Below are positions 35,648-50,257 of a stretch of DNA of 64,000 nucleotides, piece after piece. A program made the translations under genes and the position numbers. Position 1 is the stretch's first letter; each line of letters opens with the position of its first letter. This stretch comes from Nemopilema nomurai (lineage: Eukaryota; Cnidaria; Scyphozoa; Rhizostomeae; Rhizostomatidae), in the NCBI GenBank assembly GCA_003864495.1, contig ML133457.1:1054001-1118000 (forward strand). Direction: 5' to 3'. The notes beneath the pieces are model-generated. The model saw only the letters and a list, made by a program, of their open reading frames with translations, ran no database searches and was not told the origin of the DNA.

Positions 35648-38600
35648 ATGGGAAAAAGGTCAAAGGAGAGAAGATTAGCAGAAACTGCTGGGAGGAGGAG
35701 GCAGACAATTCAATTGGATGGACTGACAAGAAGAACAGGTAGGTTGATTGAAGTATAGCAAACCCACTTTTCAGTGATTCTAGGGAAATGTTGGTTAGCT
35801 CACGTGCGACTTCAAGGAAACCTTGCTAGCACAAAACTTGCTAGTACAAGAAAGATTTTGATAGTTGCAGACATACATGCTTTTTTTTATATAAGGAATC
35901 TACCACAAGACCTAGTTCCAAAAGTTCCTTATTTGTAGACCTCAAGTCATCAGATTTTAGTACCAAAAGTTCCTTAAGAGTTCCTTAATTTTCACTGCAC
36001 ATCAATAAGCCTTAACACTTAATAGAGAGAGGGGCGAAATAGCATAGAATATGCGGAAACTACTCAATAAAGCACTTGACACACGAATAGCAAACAATCT
36101 ATGTGAGTATTGGCTGCAAATGATTGGAACAGGCTTTTAGCTCTTGATGCTTGCAGTTATAAAAAGTTTTCAAATAGAAAAGTTCCTTAGGGACTCGTTT
36201 TTAGTATAAGTTCTTTATATAATTCAGCCTTCTACATGTAGGTTCCTTATAAAGTGGTTCCTTATAAAAAAAGCGTGTAATTGTTTAGGTTTTGTCATAA
36301 ACCAAAGACTTCATGGGCCATTGATGTCTGAGTCCTAAAGCAAATATTGATCAAATGTTGAGCTCAAAAGCTAACAATTTTTACATTTGTTTGAATAAAG
36401 GAGCTTCATTTGATGGCGAAGAAACATATAGCCAGTCAATACCGCTCAGAGCCACCAAAGTATCTGGTATGTGAAAGACATACATAAAATTTTACAAGCT
36501 TTGTGGGATAAGAATAGTTGCAGTTTAATTTCAATTATCTTAAGTTATATATTCCAACTGACCAAATGAATATTACTGATAATTAAAAGACTGTTTTGAA
36601 GTGCCTAATACTGTGTTAGGTGATTCTAGAGTGGATAACAGTATTGTTTTAAGCTGCTACCTTTGAAACGACCAATCAGGTTTAATTTGAACATTTCAGG
36701 ACCCCTTATCTTCTTATAACTACAATAAACTTGTTCTGTAAATGTGTGTGTTCCTTTGGCTGCATTGTTGTTGAATGCTTGTTATTGCTATCTGATTCTT
36801 GTAGGGATTGGTTTGCTTGGTGCTTACACTGAAGAAAGTGATAATGACTCTGGTCAGTTTATTTGTTTAGATAACTGGCTGTTTGCATAACTTGCTGAAA
36901 ATTTGAAGTCTTCAAGCCTTTCAAATAAGATTAAGCTAAAACATTTATGAAGAAAGACATATATTTAAGACACTTTTTCACATATTTGCAGCTTACATAA
37001 ATAATTTCATTCGAAATTTTTCCTGAATGTTTCGAAGAAAATTCAAAATGCTTTTCAATGTACAGGTCACTTGGTAATGGAAATTAATATTCTTGAAAAT
37101 TTTCTGGCTGAATAATTGTCACTCAAAATTGCTAGTAACTTTTGTTAAAATAACATTTTGTTGTAATTATTTTCATTTTAGAAGCTGACAACTCTGCCAA
37201 TTTGCAAAAAGGGCAGAATATGGTACAACCCGCCGCAAAACACAAAATGGAAGACCAGCTGGCTGGATTCTTGGCAGTATGTTCATCCATTTCGTTCTAG
37301 TCATATATCCAAGGCTATAAAAAGATATATCAATGAAAAATGCGTTGTGACTTGTTTGTCGTGACCTTTTATGCTTTACTGGGTTTTGCTTTTTTTTGTT
37401 ATTTTTGTGGTACTTTTAAGCAAGTTAATTTTGCTGTTTGTTCTTAACTGTATTCTAATATAATTGTCGCTGATATGATACTTGACAATTTCATCAGCTC
37501 AATATATTTGGAAAAATCAATATTACATTTGAACATTTCAAATCCAATTGTTTTTCTTGAAGGAAATAAATGCCATAGGGGATGATAATGCACCAAAGAC
37601 AACTGAAAGCACAGCAAGTGTCCCTGCTTATGACCCACATAACTTTGATCCACTCACACAAGGTGAGGAATAACCTATTTAATGTTACTGTTTCTAGGTA
37701 TTGGATTCGATTTGGTCTTGAAAATATCACGATAACCCATGAAAGCCTGCATATAAGTTGCCCCTGCATATAAGCCCAAGTTTGAGGCCTTAAAATTAGG
37801 AAAAAGTGTTTTGCCTACTACTTCATTGTTGAAGATATTTTTTAAAATCCATGAAATTCTTCTTCACCTTCAGGCAATTCAAAGAGTTCATCACTTTTCG
37901 TTTAATTTAGAGTCACTCTTTCAATTTTAAATCTGAACAAGTCACCTTCATCATCTTTGCCCTCTTCAGTTTTCCCCCCTTCTTGTTTGCATTTAGTAAT
38001 TGTTTATGTCGAAAACAACAAGAAGTTTTTGCTACCTACAATAGAGGCAAGCTTCGTTTTCAGATATGAAGACCAAAGTTGGTCACTCTGCACATAGGTT
38101 GAACCTACAATTTTGATTGAAAAATCAGGGGAAAATTTGTGGCTTATATGTGGGTTACAAACCATCTTCTTAGTTTATTTTGAATATTGAAGCCAGTCAT
38201 TTTAAGACTTAATAATTGTTTTTTATTTACAAGTAAAAAGTGGTCTTTCTTCTCAATGCTTGTGAAAAGATTCCTTTAGTAGCTAGCTTTCCTTATGATT
38301 TTTTTTTGTTTTCAGGTCATTTGCTCCCTGCGACTTGGCAAGCAGTTTATGACGAAGGCAGTGGGTACCACTATTATTGGAACAGTGAAACCAATGAAGT
38401 ACAATGGGAGCCACCCCCTGCTCCACCTGCTCAACATCAACACGGTCCAGAGCCAGAACCTGTACCATCGGCACCTTTGGATGAGAAGAGTAGCGAAAAG
38501 CAAAATTTAGCTGAAGATTTAGCTGATGAGCAAAATGTGGATATACAACCAGCTGGTAAGTTCTATCATACTTTGGAGATGTTTTATTGCATAAATAATT

Positions 38601-41600
38601 TTCTTGTCTATTGCGTTGCCTTTCTATCCATGATATCAAATGTGTTTGAAATTATAAAGGATTAACCAATGTTTTCCATTAGAAGTTTGTCTTCATCAAA
38701 GCATAAGATTTAACGATAAGGATTTACTGTAAGGACTAGTAGCTCTAACTTGTTTTGAATCCAGGACCTCTGTTATCGGACTTTCGGAAATGGTTCTTTT
38801 GAATATCGTTGCAAAATAGCATAAAAATTCTTCTCCTTCTTCTTTCCTCTTTTTTCATATGGAGGACAGTAGAAGATGAAACAGAACATTCCCACTCTGT
38901 TAACATGTTGCTTTCCTGTTTTGCAATTGGTGTAGTAATGCCTCTTCGGTCTAGCCTTTCTGTTATTAAATTTAGGCCCAAGTTTGGAAGAGTTCGAAGC
39001 ACAAGAAGAGGCGAGGCGGCGAAGAGAAATGGCTGCAAAACTTGCAGGTTTAAGCAAGAAAGAACGAATTAAGTTGCTTCTGCAAAAGAATAACATGCCT
39101 GTGGAAGAAAGCACAGTTGAAGGAACGTCAACAGAAGATCTTCCAGAGAATAGCATGACTGAGGATCTTCCAGAGAATTGCAGTGATGCAAATCTTCGCG
39201 AAAAGGAAGATCCAAAAGAAGTGACAAGTGTTGTTCCGGGGGTAGATGGAGTAGCCAGTCTTGTTCTTGGGTACGATAGCGATGCATCAGACAGCGAAAT
39301 GGGAGACGCTTCTGTGGATACAGCAACGAAATTAATCAATGAGCTACAGGATGAAGTCAAGCATTCAGATTTGACTAACGAACTTGCAGCGAATCTTGAA
39401 GGGAATGGTGAATTTTCTGAAAATGTAAATAGTAATGGAAAAGAGACACAGGAAATTTTCACTGATAAAGATATCAAACCTATGAATAATGAATTTTTAT
39501 TAGAAGAACAGTCTTTTGATGTAAATAGTAAAGAAGGAGTCGCTATGGAAGTTGAAGGCCCTATCAATACAGGCGCCGGGAGCCAGAAAATAGATAGCAA
39601 TGAAGATGAAGATTTCGTTGTAGTAAGTAAATATGAAGATGTGGAAGAGGCTACCTCAGGCACGGAGAATGTTCCTACTGAGGCACTTGCTGCAACTAGT
39701 GATGTAAGTCAGCAATTGGACTATAACGAAAGGAAGATGGATGACGAAGTTTTAGAAGTGGAAGATCTTGAGAAAAAGGAGTTTACTGTTGATATTTTTG
39801 CTGAAGAATCGGGGAATGAAGTAGAGACCGGTGATGGGGAAGATAGGCAGGCACCACAAAGTGATGTTGATGATGATTTGAAAAAGGAAGAATTAAAGAA
39901 GGAAGCAGAGGCTGATCAGCTTGATGAAGACAGTGGCATGAGAAAAGTGGAGGAAGAAGCGAAAGAAAAAGAAAATGAGAAAGAAAAGGGGAAAGGAAAA
40001 GAAAAGGATCAACTGAAAAATAAGCAGAAGGACAAAGAGAGGGACAAGGAGAAAAGAAGTAAAAACAAGGACAGGAAGAAGGACAAAAAGAGAGATAAAG
40101 AAAAGAAGGACAAAAGGCATAAAGAGGAACGGAGCAGTAGAGAATCTGATAAGAAAAGAAGATCGGATAAAGTAGAAAGGAAGAGTAGCAAAAAGCATTC
40201 ATCCAAAAGTGGTGAGTCAAGCAGACATTCGCGAAGGTCGAAGGAAGAAGTGAAGGAAACAAAGCCTAAAAGGGAACTAACAGATGAAGAAAAAGCAAGA
40301 TTACGAAGAAAACCGAAAGGCTTTGCAGGAAGAAATTGAAAGAGAAGAACGGCTGCGGAGTGAATATGAAAGGCTGAAAAAGGAGGAAAAAGAGAAAAGG
40401 GAAGAGGAACAAAAGAAAATGGAACTGGAGAAGAAACGGATGGAAGAGCGTCGAAAGGAGGAAGAAAAAAGAAAGGAAGAGGAAATAGCAGATTTTGCAG
40501 AGATGTTGCTAGAAGGTATAGTTTTAATTGTTGTGCTGCTTTCCATTAAATTTACAGCTGTATTTCCTAATTTCATTGACTCCTTACATATTATCGTGAC
40601 CTCTATGCTATAGATAAGGCATGAATTCAAGTTCAAGAAATTCTTAGTCCTCCTTGACATGATTAAGCTTTCTTTGTTTGGACGCTGACATTAGAGACCT
40701 AGCTTACCAATAAATCATTAGGTTTACACCGTTGAATGCCTCACAAACTGTTACCCTTTGTTGCCTCGTTAGGTAAGCCTTAGTTTCTGAAGAACGGCTC
40801 CTTTTTTAACAACCAAATTAGTTGTAGAAAGGCTTTACTTTGTGGAAATGACTTGCTTCTCTTTTCATTGCTTATTTGAAATGCGTATCATTTAAACAAC
40901 TGGCCTTCAACAAGCAGAATTGAAGCTTTAAATTATGATTTCATGATTGACCCATTTCTGATTTTCAACCCATTCAAGTTATCTGACTGCTTGTATAACT
41001 TCGTATACCCTCGATATTAATTTTTCATTTGTTTTCAAGGAGCTCTTGACAGCGAAGCAGTTGTCTCGGAGGTCAAAGAGGAGAAACAGTCGGAAGTGAC
41101 AGACGATATGGAAATTAGCGATAATGAGGCTGAAGATTCCAGGCCTCCACTGCCCCCTTTGCCTCCTCCTGAAGAAGAGTCTCCATTTAAAAAAGATTCC
41201 ACGCAAAACGGTATGAAGTTTAAAGCTGAACCTTTATAGTAAAAGAAAACTGCCTTGTTTCTTGAGTAAGATTTGTTTTTCAATACGAAATTTTCCTTAA
41301 AGAATAAGAATTGGTGATGTACAGCATGAAATATCAGGATAACTTTTGACTTCAGGATAGCGAAAATTGTGAAATGTTATACATGGAACAAGAAAGTTTC
41401 TTTTGGCGCCATAACGAGGATTTTCATATTTTACGCTTTTATTACTGATCTTTTTAATTAAGCTTTGTAACTGCCACAGCTTTTAAAGATTTTAGTGCTA
41501 CAGATACAGCAGAACTGTCTTATTACTGATGTCTTATTACAGTGTTAACTCGCTAATGCTGATCTACTATGAAGAATTTTCTACACAAAACTGATCCCTT

Positions 41601-44600
41601 TATTGAAAGTAACTAATTTTATTATTTTAATAGATGATGGTGTTGATGATAAATTCTACGAGCAAAACGAAGCGATGCATTCAAAGATATCAGACCTGTC
41701 TCTTCTGTTGTTTGATAAACTTGAATTCCTCGAAGTTTCGCGAAAAGGACTGACCACCTTTCAAGTTTTGTTAATTGAAATGGAGGTAAGATATTTGTTC
41801 TCTATATCGGAATTGGAACTTGAAACGTTCTCCTTTTTCTCTGAAGTTTAACCTCCAATTGACGACCAACCTTGTACCTGTTGGTCAGTGTTATATGCGC
41901 CTGAAACGCAGAGCAAAAATCCAATGCTCCGTTTACCTGTCTTCAGGCTTGCCCCTGTAGTGATTTTAATTCATTATTTTTCATTATATATATTAGAAGC
42001 CTAAATCATATGATCAGGCTCAAATGGAAGGATCCTTCAATGAACCATTCCATCCTCTCTATTGATTCTTCGTGGCGACAGAACACCTTTACGTCCTGTC
42101 ATTCTAAATATTAGAGTGGCCAGTTCTCTCAGAATGAATCTCGAATGAAAGTGTCCTGAACTTCATGATGTAATCGAGTTTGCCCAGCCAACGGTTTGCC
42201 CAGCCAAGTATAGCTACGTTTTGCAGCTCGATGCTCATACAAATTGCCATTTTTTCTGCAAGGAAGATTATCCTGATATTCTTCACCTTATATTTATATT
42301 TTCGTAATTCTTTTGAAAACATTGCTTTTTATATTTGTTCGCTGATTCACTATCGATAGATACAAATAATTTCTTTTTTTCATCCACCCATCAATCGGTG
42401 TTTTTAATCATCATTCCTTTCTTTTTCTCATTCCCTTCAAACACTTTCCCATTTTTACACATACATTTATGCATACATACGTTCATTCGCTCCCTACTCT
42501 CTGTGCGGAACAGAAATATAAATAGACTCGAAATGATAGTCTCTGAAGGTGCGCTGTAAAGGAAGAATGACACTTTTTGTACTTGCAATAATATCTACCA
42601 GTCACAAGTACCATGCTACAGATCCACATAAATTGACGGGGCTCGGTAACAGTCAGTACGTAAAGACAGAAGACCGATTCCTGATACACCGTTCAATCAA
42701 ATCAGTGATTGTACAGCAATGCTGTTTCACTGTTGTTTCACTGTATCCAGAATGCGGAAACATGCAACCACCTTAATCATGATCGCAAGTGATCGCATCT
42801 CAGCGGTGTCTTATGACCCTGCTAGTCTCGCGTGTAAATGCTCAGCCCTTTGTGCATTTTTGACGTCATTTGAGTTCAGCAAGAATGCGGCTGCTTCGTT
42901 TGAGAAAACTGCCAGATGCCAATAAATTTATGAGATAAATGCCAATAAATTTAGAGATAAACGAGGGAGTGAGGTTTTTCGACAATCACAAAAAGATTTC
43001 ATATTTCGACCGCAAGTCTATCTAAAGCACCCAGGAAACCCAAGCTGGAAGTTATTTGATCTTTGGAACGAATGCCAAGATATGAAACGCAATCGTCAAT
43101 GGTGCTAGTGTCAAGATCTTGTAATTGCTTTGCACTGTTGAGTCTATAAAAGGTACGTATCCTTTACTTTAAATAGGAAGGTAAGTCCTTTTTTAGAATG
43201 GCTATTTTTACTTTGGCCGAAACCCAAGGTGTAATGGGCAGGCAGACAGAGATTTGAGAGATGTGTATTCTGGAAGTCGGCCTAGTATATGTTGTTTGAT
43301 GTACTGTTGATGCCTAGTTGTTAGGTAGTCTGCCGCTAACAGCCAATCAAGCATAGAGAATTTCGTATTGCACACAAGTAAGGTTTCGCTTTCCCATCTC
43401 CACCCAAGCCTAGGCAAACGTTGCACATGGCCTACCTAGGAAGCTACTCTGCTAGATTTACGGAATTGAATTAGTGCATCAACTTAGCCTATGCAAAATT
43501 CCTATTCTAAGTGAGCAGATAGATAAGTAGATAAGCCACGTAGGTAATTGTGTTGAACAGTGCCTTTAATTCTTTGGTTTTCACTAAACACTTGCTCAAG
43601 CCCATTGCCCATGCTTTGCTTGCAAAGTACTTCCACATATCTAACAAATATTGAAATAATCTATAGTCTTTATTCTTCCTGTAGCATTTCTCTTCGTGGA
43701 CGTATCGCTATAGTTTAATTATTATTGTGACTTTCCCCAACTCAACTAACTTTGCATGATAATCACTTTCTACTAACAAGAACAAGTAATCCTTGATTTC
43801 GTCAAGTTTTTTCTGGCACAGTTACAGATCTCCGTTGATCACGTCAGATTCACAGTGTGACGTCAGAGCGCTGTAGGATGCACTGAGGTAAGGCAAGTAC
43901 CATTCTATTTCTCCAAGCAAAGTGTGAATCACGGCTATACCTTAGTATACTGCCTTTTAGACTCGTATGAACGACTGGCGAGAGGGTGTTCTAGACTCCG
44001 GGTATCTCTTATACAAACTTGAGCAGATTGATGCAGAAATATGTAAATACGAAGAGACGGCTGCACCAGATGGATGGAGCTGCCATTGGAGCAGGTATTA
44101 AAATGCCTCCTTATTAATACCTCGCCTTAATACCTCCACCATGATGACATACCTGCTATCATATACGATGCAACTACGTATACATTGACACTGTATGTCC
44201 AGCAGTAGATTATTACAATGCCTCCTTATTAATACCTCGCCTTAATACCTCCACCATGATGACACACCTGCTATCATATACGATGCAACTGCATATTCAT
44301 TGACACTGTATGTCCAGCAGTAGATTGTAACGAGACCTTCTATTTGTTCGTCTTTGATTCTAACAAAGGCAGATAGTATTCAGGGTGTAAGCAATACTGG
44401 AGTATACAAGAGACAATATGCAACTGTAAAGGAGGTATAAAGGAGGTTAGGGGAACAGAAAGCCCTTTTTGTTAGTTGCTGTCAAAATGGCGGTTCTTGG
44501 CTACGAAGCTGATTGTCTACGTCCCAATTTTGGGATTCATAAAAGGATTTCGCCCGCCTAAAAATCACAACAACAGAAATTTATAATAATAGAAATTCAT

Positions 44601-47600
44601 GAAAATTATTGCTTTCTAAAAGCTCTACTTTTCACCTTAGATACTTTTCTGTAATTAAGAGAAACCGTTTAAATAGTATTTGGAACAGTAAAATGTATTC
44701 TTCAGCTTTAACGAGATCAAAAATTTTCATTTTCGTTCTGTCCCAATCGTAAAAATAATATCTTAAGCTATTTATCTCAACTTTTATTTCAGTTGTGTCT
44801 GGATTTTTTTTCATTTACTATAGCTTTCACCAAGTTCCTTAGCATCACAGGAACTAATTGGCAATGAGGAAACATCACCGTTTCAATCTAGATTCTTTCT
44901 TTGAGTTTTTATCTAGCCCAACCTTTATTAGGTTAAATACTAGTCATATCTTTCAGAAAGCTTTCCAAAAAGAAGTAATACGTGAGTTTTTGCTGCCTCC
45001 TTTGCTATCCTAAATTTTAAGGATATGAGTTTCGGAGCTTGCTTTTTAAATCGAGTGCTGCAGTGCTTCCGCGGCTATACCTGCCCAGTTTTCGAAGGGC
45101 ATTTCAAATATAGGCCGCACAAGATTTCTATAGGTTTTCTCCAGAAAAGACGACTTTATGAAGGCGACTTACCCTGGACGCGAAATGGCACCGCGCCAGG
45201 CCATTTGATGGAACAAGGGTAAGTTGCATTAGCAATGGACGTGACGGTAAGTATGTCTTTATAAAGCGAAAGCTAGAAATTCATGTTGACTCTGAATCAT
45301 AATTAAAACCACTGTGACGTAATGTCTCATCTGATCTTCCCAGCTTGTTCAAGGTAAGGAGTCATTTAGAATCTGTGCTGTATAACTAGCCTTAGTGGTT
45401 CAGTGATGATCCATTAGAAACACGTAGCTGCTTGCACTTGAAATTTCCTGCCTCGGTGTTTACGGTCATTATATACGGTTTAAACTCCAAAATATACATT
45501 GATACACTTTTCTTGTGGCAGCGATAACGGCATGTACTATTACTATAAAGAAGAGACTGGAGAGTCGACTTGGAGCTATCCTCTAAGCGCTGCCTCGAAG
45601 ACTGCGCATGGCAAGAACTCGCTCAGCTACAGTGCTGCTGCTGCTGCTGCTGAAAGTCCAGCCGCACCGGAGGCGCCATCCGCAGCGCCCTTGGAAAACT
45701 ACGGCTATGGAAGAACCAACTTGATGATGTGGAGATCAGACCTAAGTAATATTTTTGTTTCGAATTTTTTTCTCAATATATTTGGAGAATTTGTACCACG
45801 AATATTTTCATATAAGTTTTTGTCTTCTTTTAATCGCCTTTTTTTATTGATTCAGTCGCAAGCCCAGTGCGACAGCCATTTGGTCTGCTAAATTTCGGCT
45901 TATTTGTCTGTTGTGTTCTTTGATAAAGATCCTCATTGTTTATAGAGCTTTAACTTTACCTAAAGCACTACTACCATCAACTTTCTGATTGTTTTAATAT
46001 ATATATATATATGAGCTCTTTAATTGTTCTATCTCAGTAAACATTTCTTTAAAATTAAGAAATGCTAGGTTGGTGCTGTAATTTCTGGCCTTGTCTTAAT
46101 GCCAGACATACAGGAATGAGTTAAATGTATCTCAATCTTTGAACGTCTTTTAAATGATCCTTAACCCTCTGATTCCAGTTGAAGGCGAAAAGAAGGATGA
46201 GACAACGACAGTACCTGAAAAACCTCTAGAGCCAGCCACAGGTAAGGGACTTTGCTGTTGTCCCAAGTTTGCACCATAAGTGAACCAGTGGCGTCAATAG
46301 CGTGCATTGTATTTGCCACTGCATGTTCTGTTCTTGGGATCACCCCCGCCTGCCTAGAATATTACTTTGTGGCTAGACAAATTCGTTCGGTTTTATTCTC
46401 TCTGATTATAAAACATGAGACAAAGGACAATGTGCTTCAGAAATAGCCCCATCTTCTGTTTCAAGAGTATGAGTATTTAAATGGTGAAAACTGTCTCAAC
46501 AACACAACAACAAAACATGAAAGTAAAGATAAAGTTAGGAAGAATAGTTTCAGTTGGATGATAGAATTTTCATCAGCATTATTTCACTTCGTTTTTCAGA
46601 TCCGTACCGTGACCCATATCGAGCGTCTTCAATAAAACAAGAACCAAAATTGCCGGCTTCTCCAGGTGGGTATTGAAATCTCTTGCATTTATATACACAT
46701 CGTTCTTAGCAAATGCTTTTGGTTACGTTTAAACACTTTATTCCACGGAATACATGTTTAAGAAACAGTTGAAGTTACTGTCTCCTGTCCTGCGTCTGAG
46801 TTTTCCAAAAATACCAAGGTACTACCCTCCTGGCAAGGCACCAGTTGTATCCTCCTATCAGATTATTGCAAGCGTTAATGGTGATTCCTTATTTTTAGGA
46901 CCGGGGGTGTCAGACGATACACCATTGCCGCCTGGAGAAGATGAAGACACGTTTGCCAGTCCATGGGAAGATGGAAATAGAAGTGGTGCATCAAGGTACC
47001 TGTTTCTTTTTGCTTTGCCAAGATGCCTTGAAGTTTCTTTTTTATTGGTATTAAGCCTGAGCCCTTAAAACGTACAATTGTGATGGTTTTTCAATGATGG
47101 ACCAGTTTTGTCAACGATGTTGTTATTAATAATGGTGGAAAACTGCGAAGAAGAATGGACACATAGTCATTGGTACTTGTGGCTTCCAAGGCTTTCGAAA
47201 ATGTACTTGAGCTTATAGTGCATCACTGTTAATTTCTCAGTTGTGGATCTTAGATCCTCTGTAGGCTCCTTGATACTCCTGCGATCTGCTTTAGTTGCTT
47301 TTAATATCAGATGCAATTTGAATTAAACAGATTTTCTCTGCTAATTTGGCATTTAAGCATTTTGATCTTAACGTTTAAATTACTTAGCACAGCATTGACC
47401 GGCTTTGAAAGGATTTCCCCCAAAGTCCTGTCTGCATCATTTTCATTTCAGTTTTTTACCAGGGCTTGATGCTAGTCTTCAGCCGAATTTGGTTTTAAAA
47501 TTAACTTGGCTATTAAAAGCCTAATTATTAATTTCATTTCAAATGCACTGTCTAAATCTTTCGGCTTCAACAGCTGATGTTTTTGGCAAGTTGAACACCT

Positions 47601-49751
47601 TTTGTGATTTCTCTTCAGGATTCCAATAATTTCGCTCAAGCAGTTATTACCATATGAGCAGACTCCTAAGAAAATTTACTTTGATACTTACGGTTCTGTA
47701 ATCCGCTTTTCTTTCCCTGTAGTCCATTGCCTAAAACTCTGCAGACACCTGCATTCCCTTCAACCTCTTCAACGACAATAACACTGGTCACTGCAGGGCT
47801 CCCAAAGCCCTATGACGCTGATCCCATTTCTTCGGCTACTACAGTCAAGGCAGCTGCCAAGTTATCAAGCTTACCGCGGGTTGCCAGCGATTCCACGCTT
47901 TTGGTTTCGCATTCTCTGCAGGTGTGTAAGTGACGTCACGTAGAGATATGTGCAAAAGAAAGCACTATTTATATTCCTTTAGTTTGCCTTTGAATATTTC
48001 TATCACTCTCAGTGCCTTTTGGACAAGGAACAAATATACTTGTTCATGTTCGTGTCTGTTTAACGTGGTGATCGATTTGTGCAAAAATATCTGAGAATTG
48101 CCATCATATGAGTTTTTGGCAGTGACGAAAAACTTTTCTTACAAACTAATTAATCACTAAGTGTTGCTGGTTTGATTGTTGTCCACAATTCTTCAATTTT
48201 CGATTCTTCGAATATTCTAGGTACAACAGCTAGCCTCACAAGTAAGCGCTAATATCAGTCAGTTGAAACAAGAAAAGAAAAAGAAAGAAAAAAGGGTTCG
48301 TTTTGTTATTTGCTTTTAGACTATTTGGTGCCATTCAACACTGCTGCAGTTGCATATGGCTTTTTAATTCCGTGAATTATTCGAAATGGCTTCATAGTAT
48401 TCCGTCCCAACTCCTTACCTTTGTACTGCGGTTATTTTCAAGACCTGAAAGCTTGAGATGAACTTGAGGATTACAGATCAGCTGAAACCAATAGTCTCTT
48501 CAACCAGGGAATTAGCACTTTAATCTTTCGTAACTGCATCGCGTAGTTCTATCGGTGGTCTTTGGGTAAAATATGAATGCTTCAAACTTTATTCAAATAT
48601 TAAGGATAGTAACGTAGGAATGAGCACGTTGATCAAGATGAAGGTTATGGCATCTTTGGAGAACAGAGATGAAATTTTTCACAGAACCTTTCGATTTGCA
48701 AGAAAGAGTCATTTGACTCTGGTTGCTGACTTAAATACCTTAGAAAATAGTCGAGATAATATTGTAGTGACAATTTGGAATGAGACTTAAAATTTTGCCC
48801 CTTGCGTGCATTAGGCCCTATTCTTTGAGTTGATCCATCAGGTTAAGCCGCATTATGTGATCTTGTCCGTGTTTTCTTAGAAAAAACTGGCTTCAGGGAG
48901 TTTGCCGTCAAAGAAGCTAAAGACAGTCTCGTCATTAGTGCAGAAGTGGCAACAGGTCAAGCAAAAGGCGGATGAAGAGATGATGGAAGATTCGAGCGAA
49001 GATGAAGATCCGGAAAGATCAGCTTTGAAGAGAATCGAAGAATGGAAAAGGGCACAAATTGACAGGTCTGTTGATGTTTGATACTCTCATATCCATGAAA
49101 TAAACGAAATCTCTTTCGCTACCCTCTTCAAGGATGAAAGAGGTCGTACTGGATTCATCTTGCATCTGGCTCGGTAATAAAATGCATCTTAATTGTTACT
49201 TAATAAAAATGCATGTTAATGGTTCCTTTAAAAAGGCATCTTAATGGTTTCTTTAAAAAGGGCATCTTAATGGTTTCTTTAATAAGGCATCGTAATGGTT
49301 TCTTTAAAAAAAGGCATCGTAATGGTTTCTTAAACAAGGCATCTTAATGGTTTCTTTAAAAAGGCATCTTAATGGTTTCTTTAAAAATGCATCTTAATTG
49401 TTTCTTAATTATGATGTGTCATAATTGTTTTCTTTATTACAGAGATTACTTATGGTTACTTATTAAACGTACAACATAAAAAAAACTAAACGTACCGGTA
49501 CAGATGGAGAGATTGTTTCTTGCAACGAAAATATCACATATTCCTCCTCGCTATTTAAACTTTTATCGGTTTTTTCTGACGTCAACCTGATGCTGGGATT
49601 TTTCAATGCTTCTATTTTTTGCCTAGTATGAATACTTGCAATTTTCTGATTCGTCGTTTCTCTTCAATTCATTTACAGCGGTCGTTCTTCCAAAAATCCA
49701 AACTTTGAAGAAATAAAAGGTAATTGGAGAGAAAAGTTAAAGAAGAAGTAA
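35648..49751 (+). CDS. FNBP4: Formin-binding protein 4 (FNBP4), two WW domains, 18 exons
   Basis: Homologue of FNBP4, a WW-domain protein that binds proline-rich ligands such as formins. Exons: 35648-35738, 36401-36466, 36805-36852, 37182-37276, 37563-37662, 38316-38555, 38976-40515, 41040-41210, 41634-41785, 43961-44094, 45522-45745, 46179-46241, 46600-46665, 46899-46995, 47723-47921, 48221-48295, 48881-49065, 49679-49751; about 1205 residues. It starts MGKRSKERRLAE, then GLLGAYTEESDND and QLAGFLAEINAI. WW1 at about 137-167 (W141, W164), WW2 at about 871-899 (W873, W896), a helix matching FNBP4 (LLFDKLEFLEV), and the FNBP4 C-terminus (VSSLVQKWQQ, LKRIEEWKRAQ, NWREKLKKK). Exon 7 adds an acidic then Lys/Glu/Arg-rich coiled stretch and contains one extra A at 40290-40294 as assembled: removing it joins LTDEEK to QDYEENRKALQEE and restores phase with exon 8. 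A GCT run encodes Ala6 in exon 11. Confidence 0.93.
44099..44334. repeat. Tandem duplication of about 117 bp in FNBP4 intron 10
   Basis: Two adjacent copies beginning AATGCCTCCTTATTAATACC, about 44102-44216 and 44217-44334, differ at only a few positions. This is a recent local duplication just after the exon 10 donor. Confidence 0.9.
45995..46015. repeat. (AT)n microsatellite
   Basis: A short run of about nine AT units in FNBP4 intron 11. Confidence 0.8.
49178..49420. repeat. Minisatellite, about ten units near 25-27 bp
   Basis: Units of GGCATCTTAATGGTTTCTTT plus 4-8 A/T-rich bases, repeated about ten times with small changes, inside FNBP4 intron 17. Confidence 0.9.
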
Positions 49752-50257
49752 TTTTAATGACCTGAGCCAGAGGCACATTCGATCGTCAGCACTCTTTCTG
49801 CAGATCACAGGAACTGGGTCCTTTACTAATTTTTGTTATCGAAGCTAAACTTAGCCAACAGACGTTAAAGGGATTCATAACCCTCACTGGGTTCATCTTC
49901 ACTTAGACATGGGAGATCAAAGAGCTTCCTTTCTGGTTCCGTTTGCAGTCGTAGTCTGGAGCATCCATACTCTAAACAATGGCATTTGCGTTAAAGGTGA
50001 AGCGAAAGAAAGGCAGTCGTCTTCTTCTGACTTGAAGTTTCTTCTGAAGAATCTCACATTAATGTTTAGGCCAATGACTAGATTTAACATTGATGACGTA
50101 GCTTCCATGTTGTCATTAATAGTATTCCCTGGTTGTCAAAGGTCTAGTGTATACGTATCGTCCAGAGTAATGGTAGTAAGTGATTGGATACTTTTCCACG
50201 AATGGTACATTAAAGTGCTAGTGTGCCGTTCTTCAAGGCGAAGAGACAATGGCACCA

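Noticed and set aside
39783..40262. Minus-strand open frames opposite FNBP4 exon 7
   Set aside because: Same antisense effect of purine-rich coding sequence.
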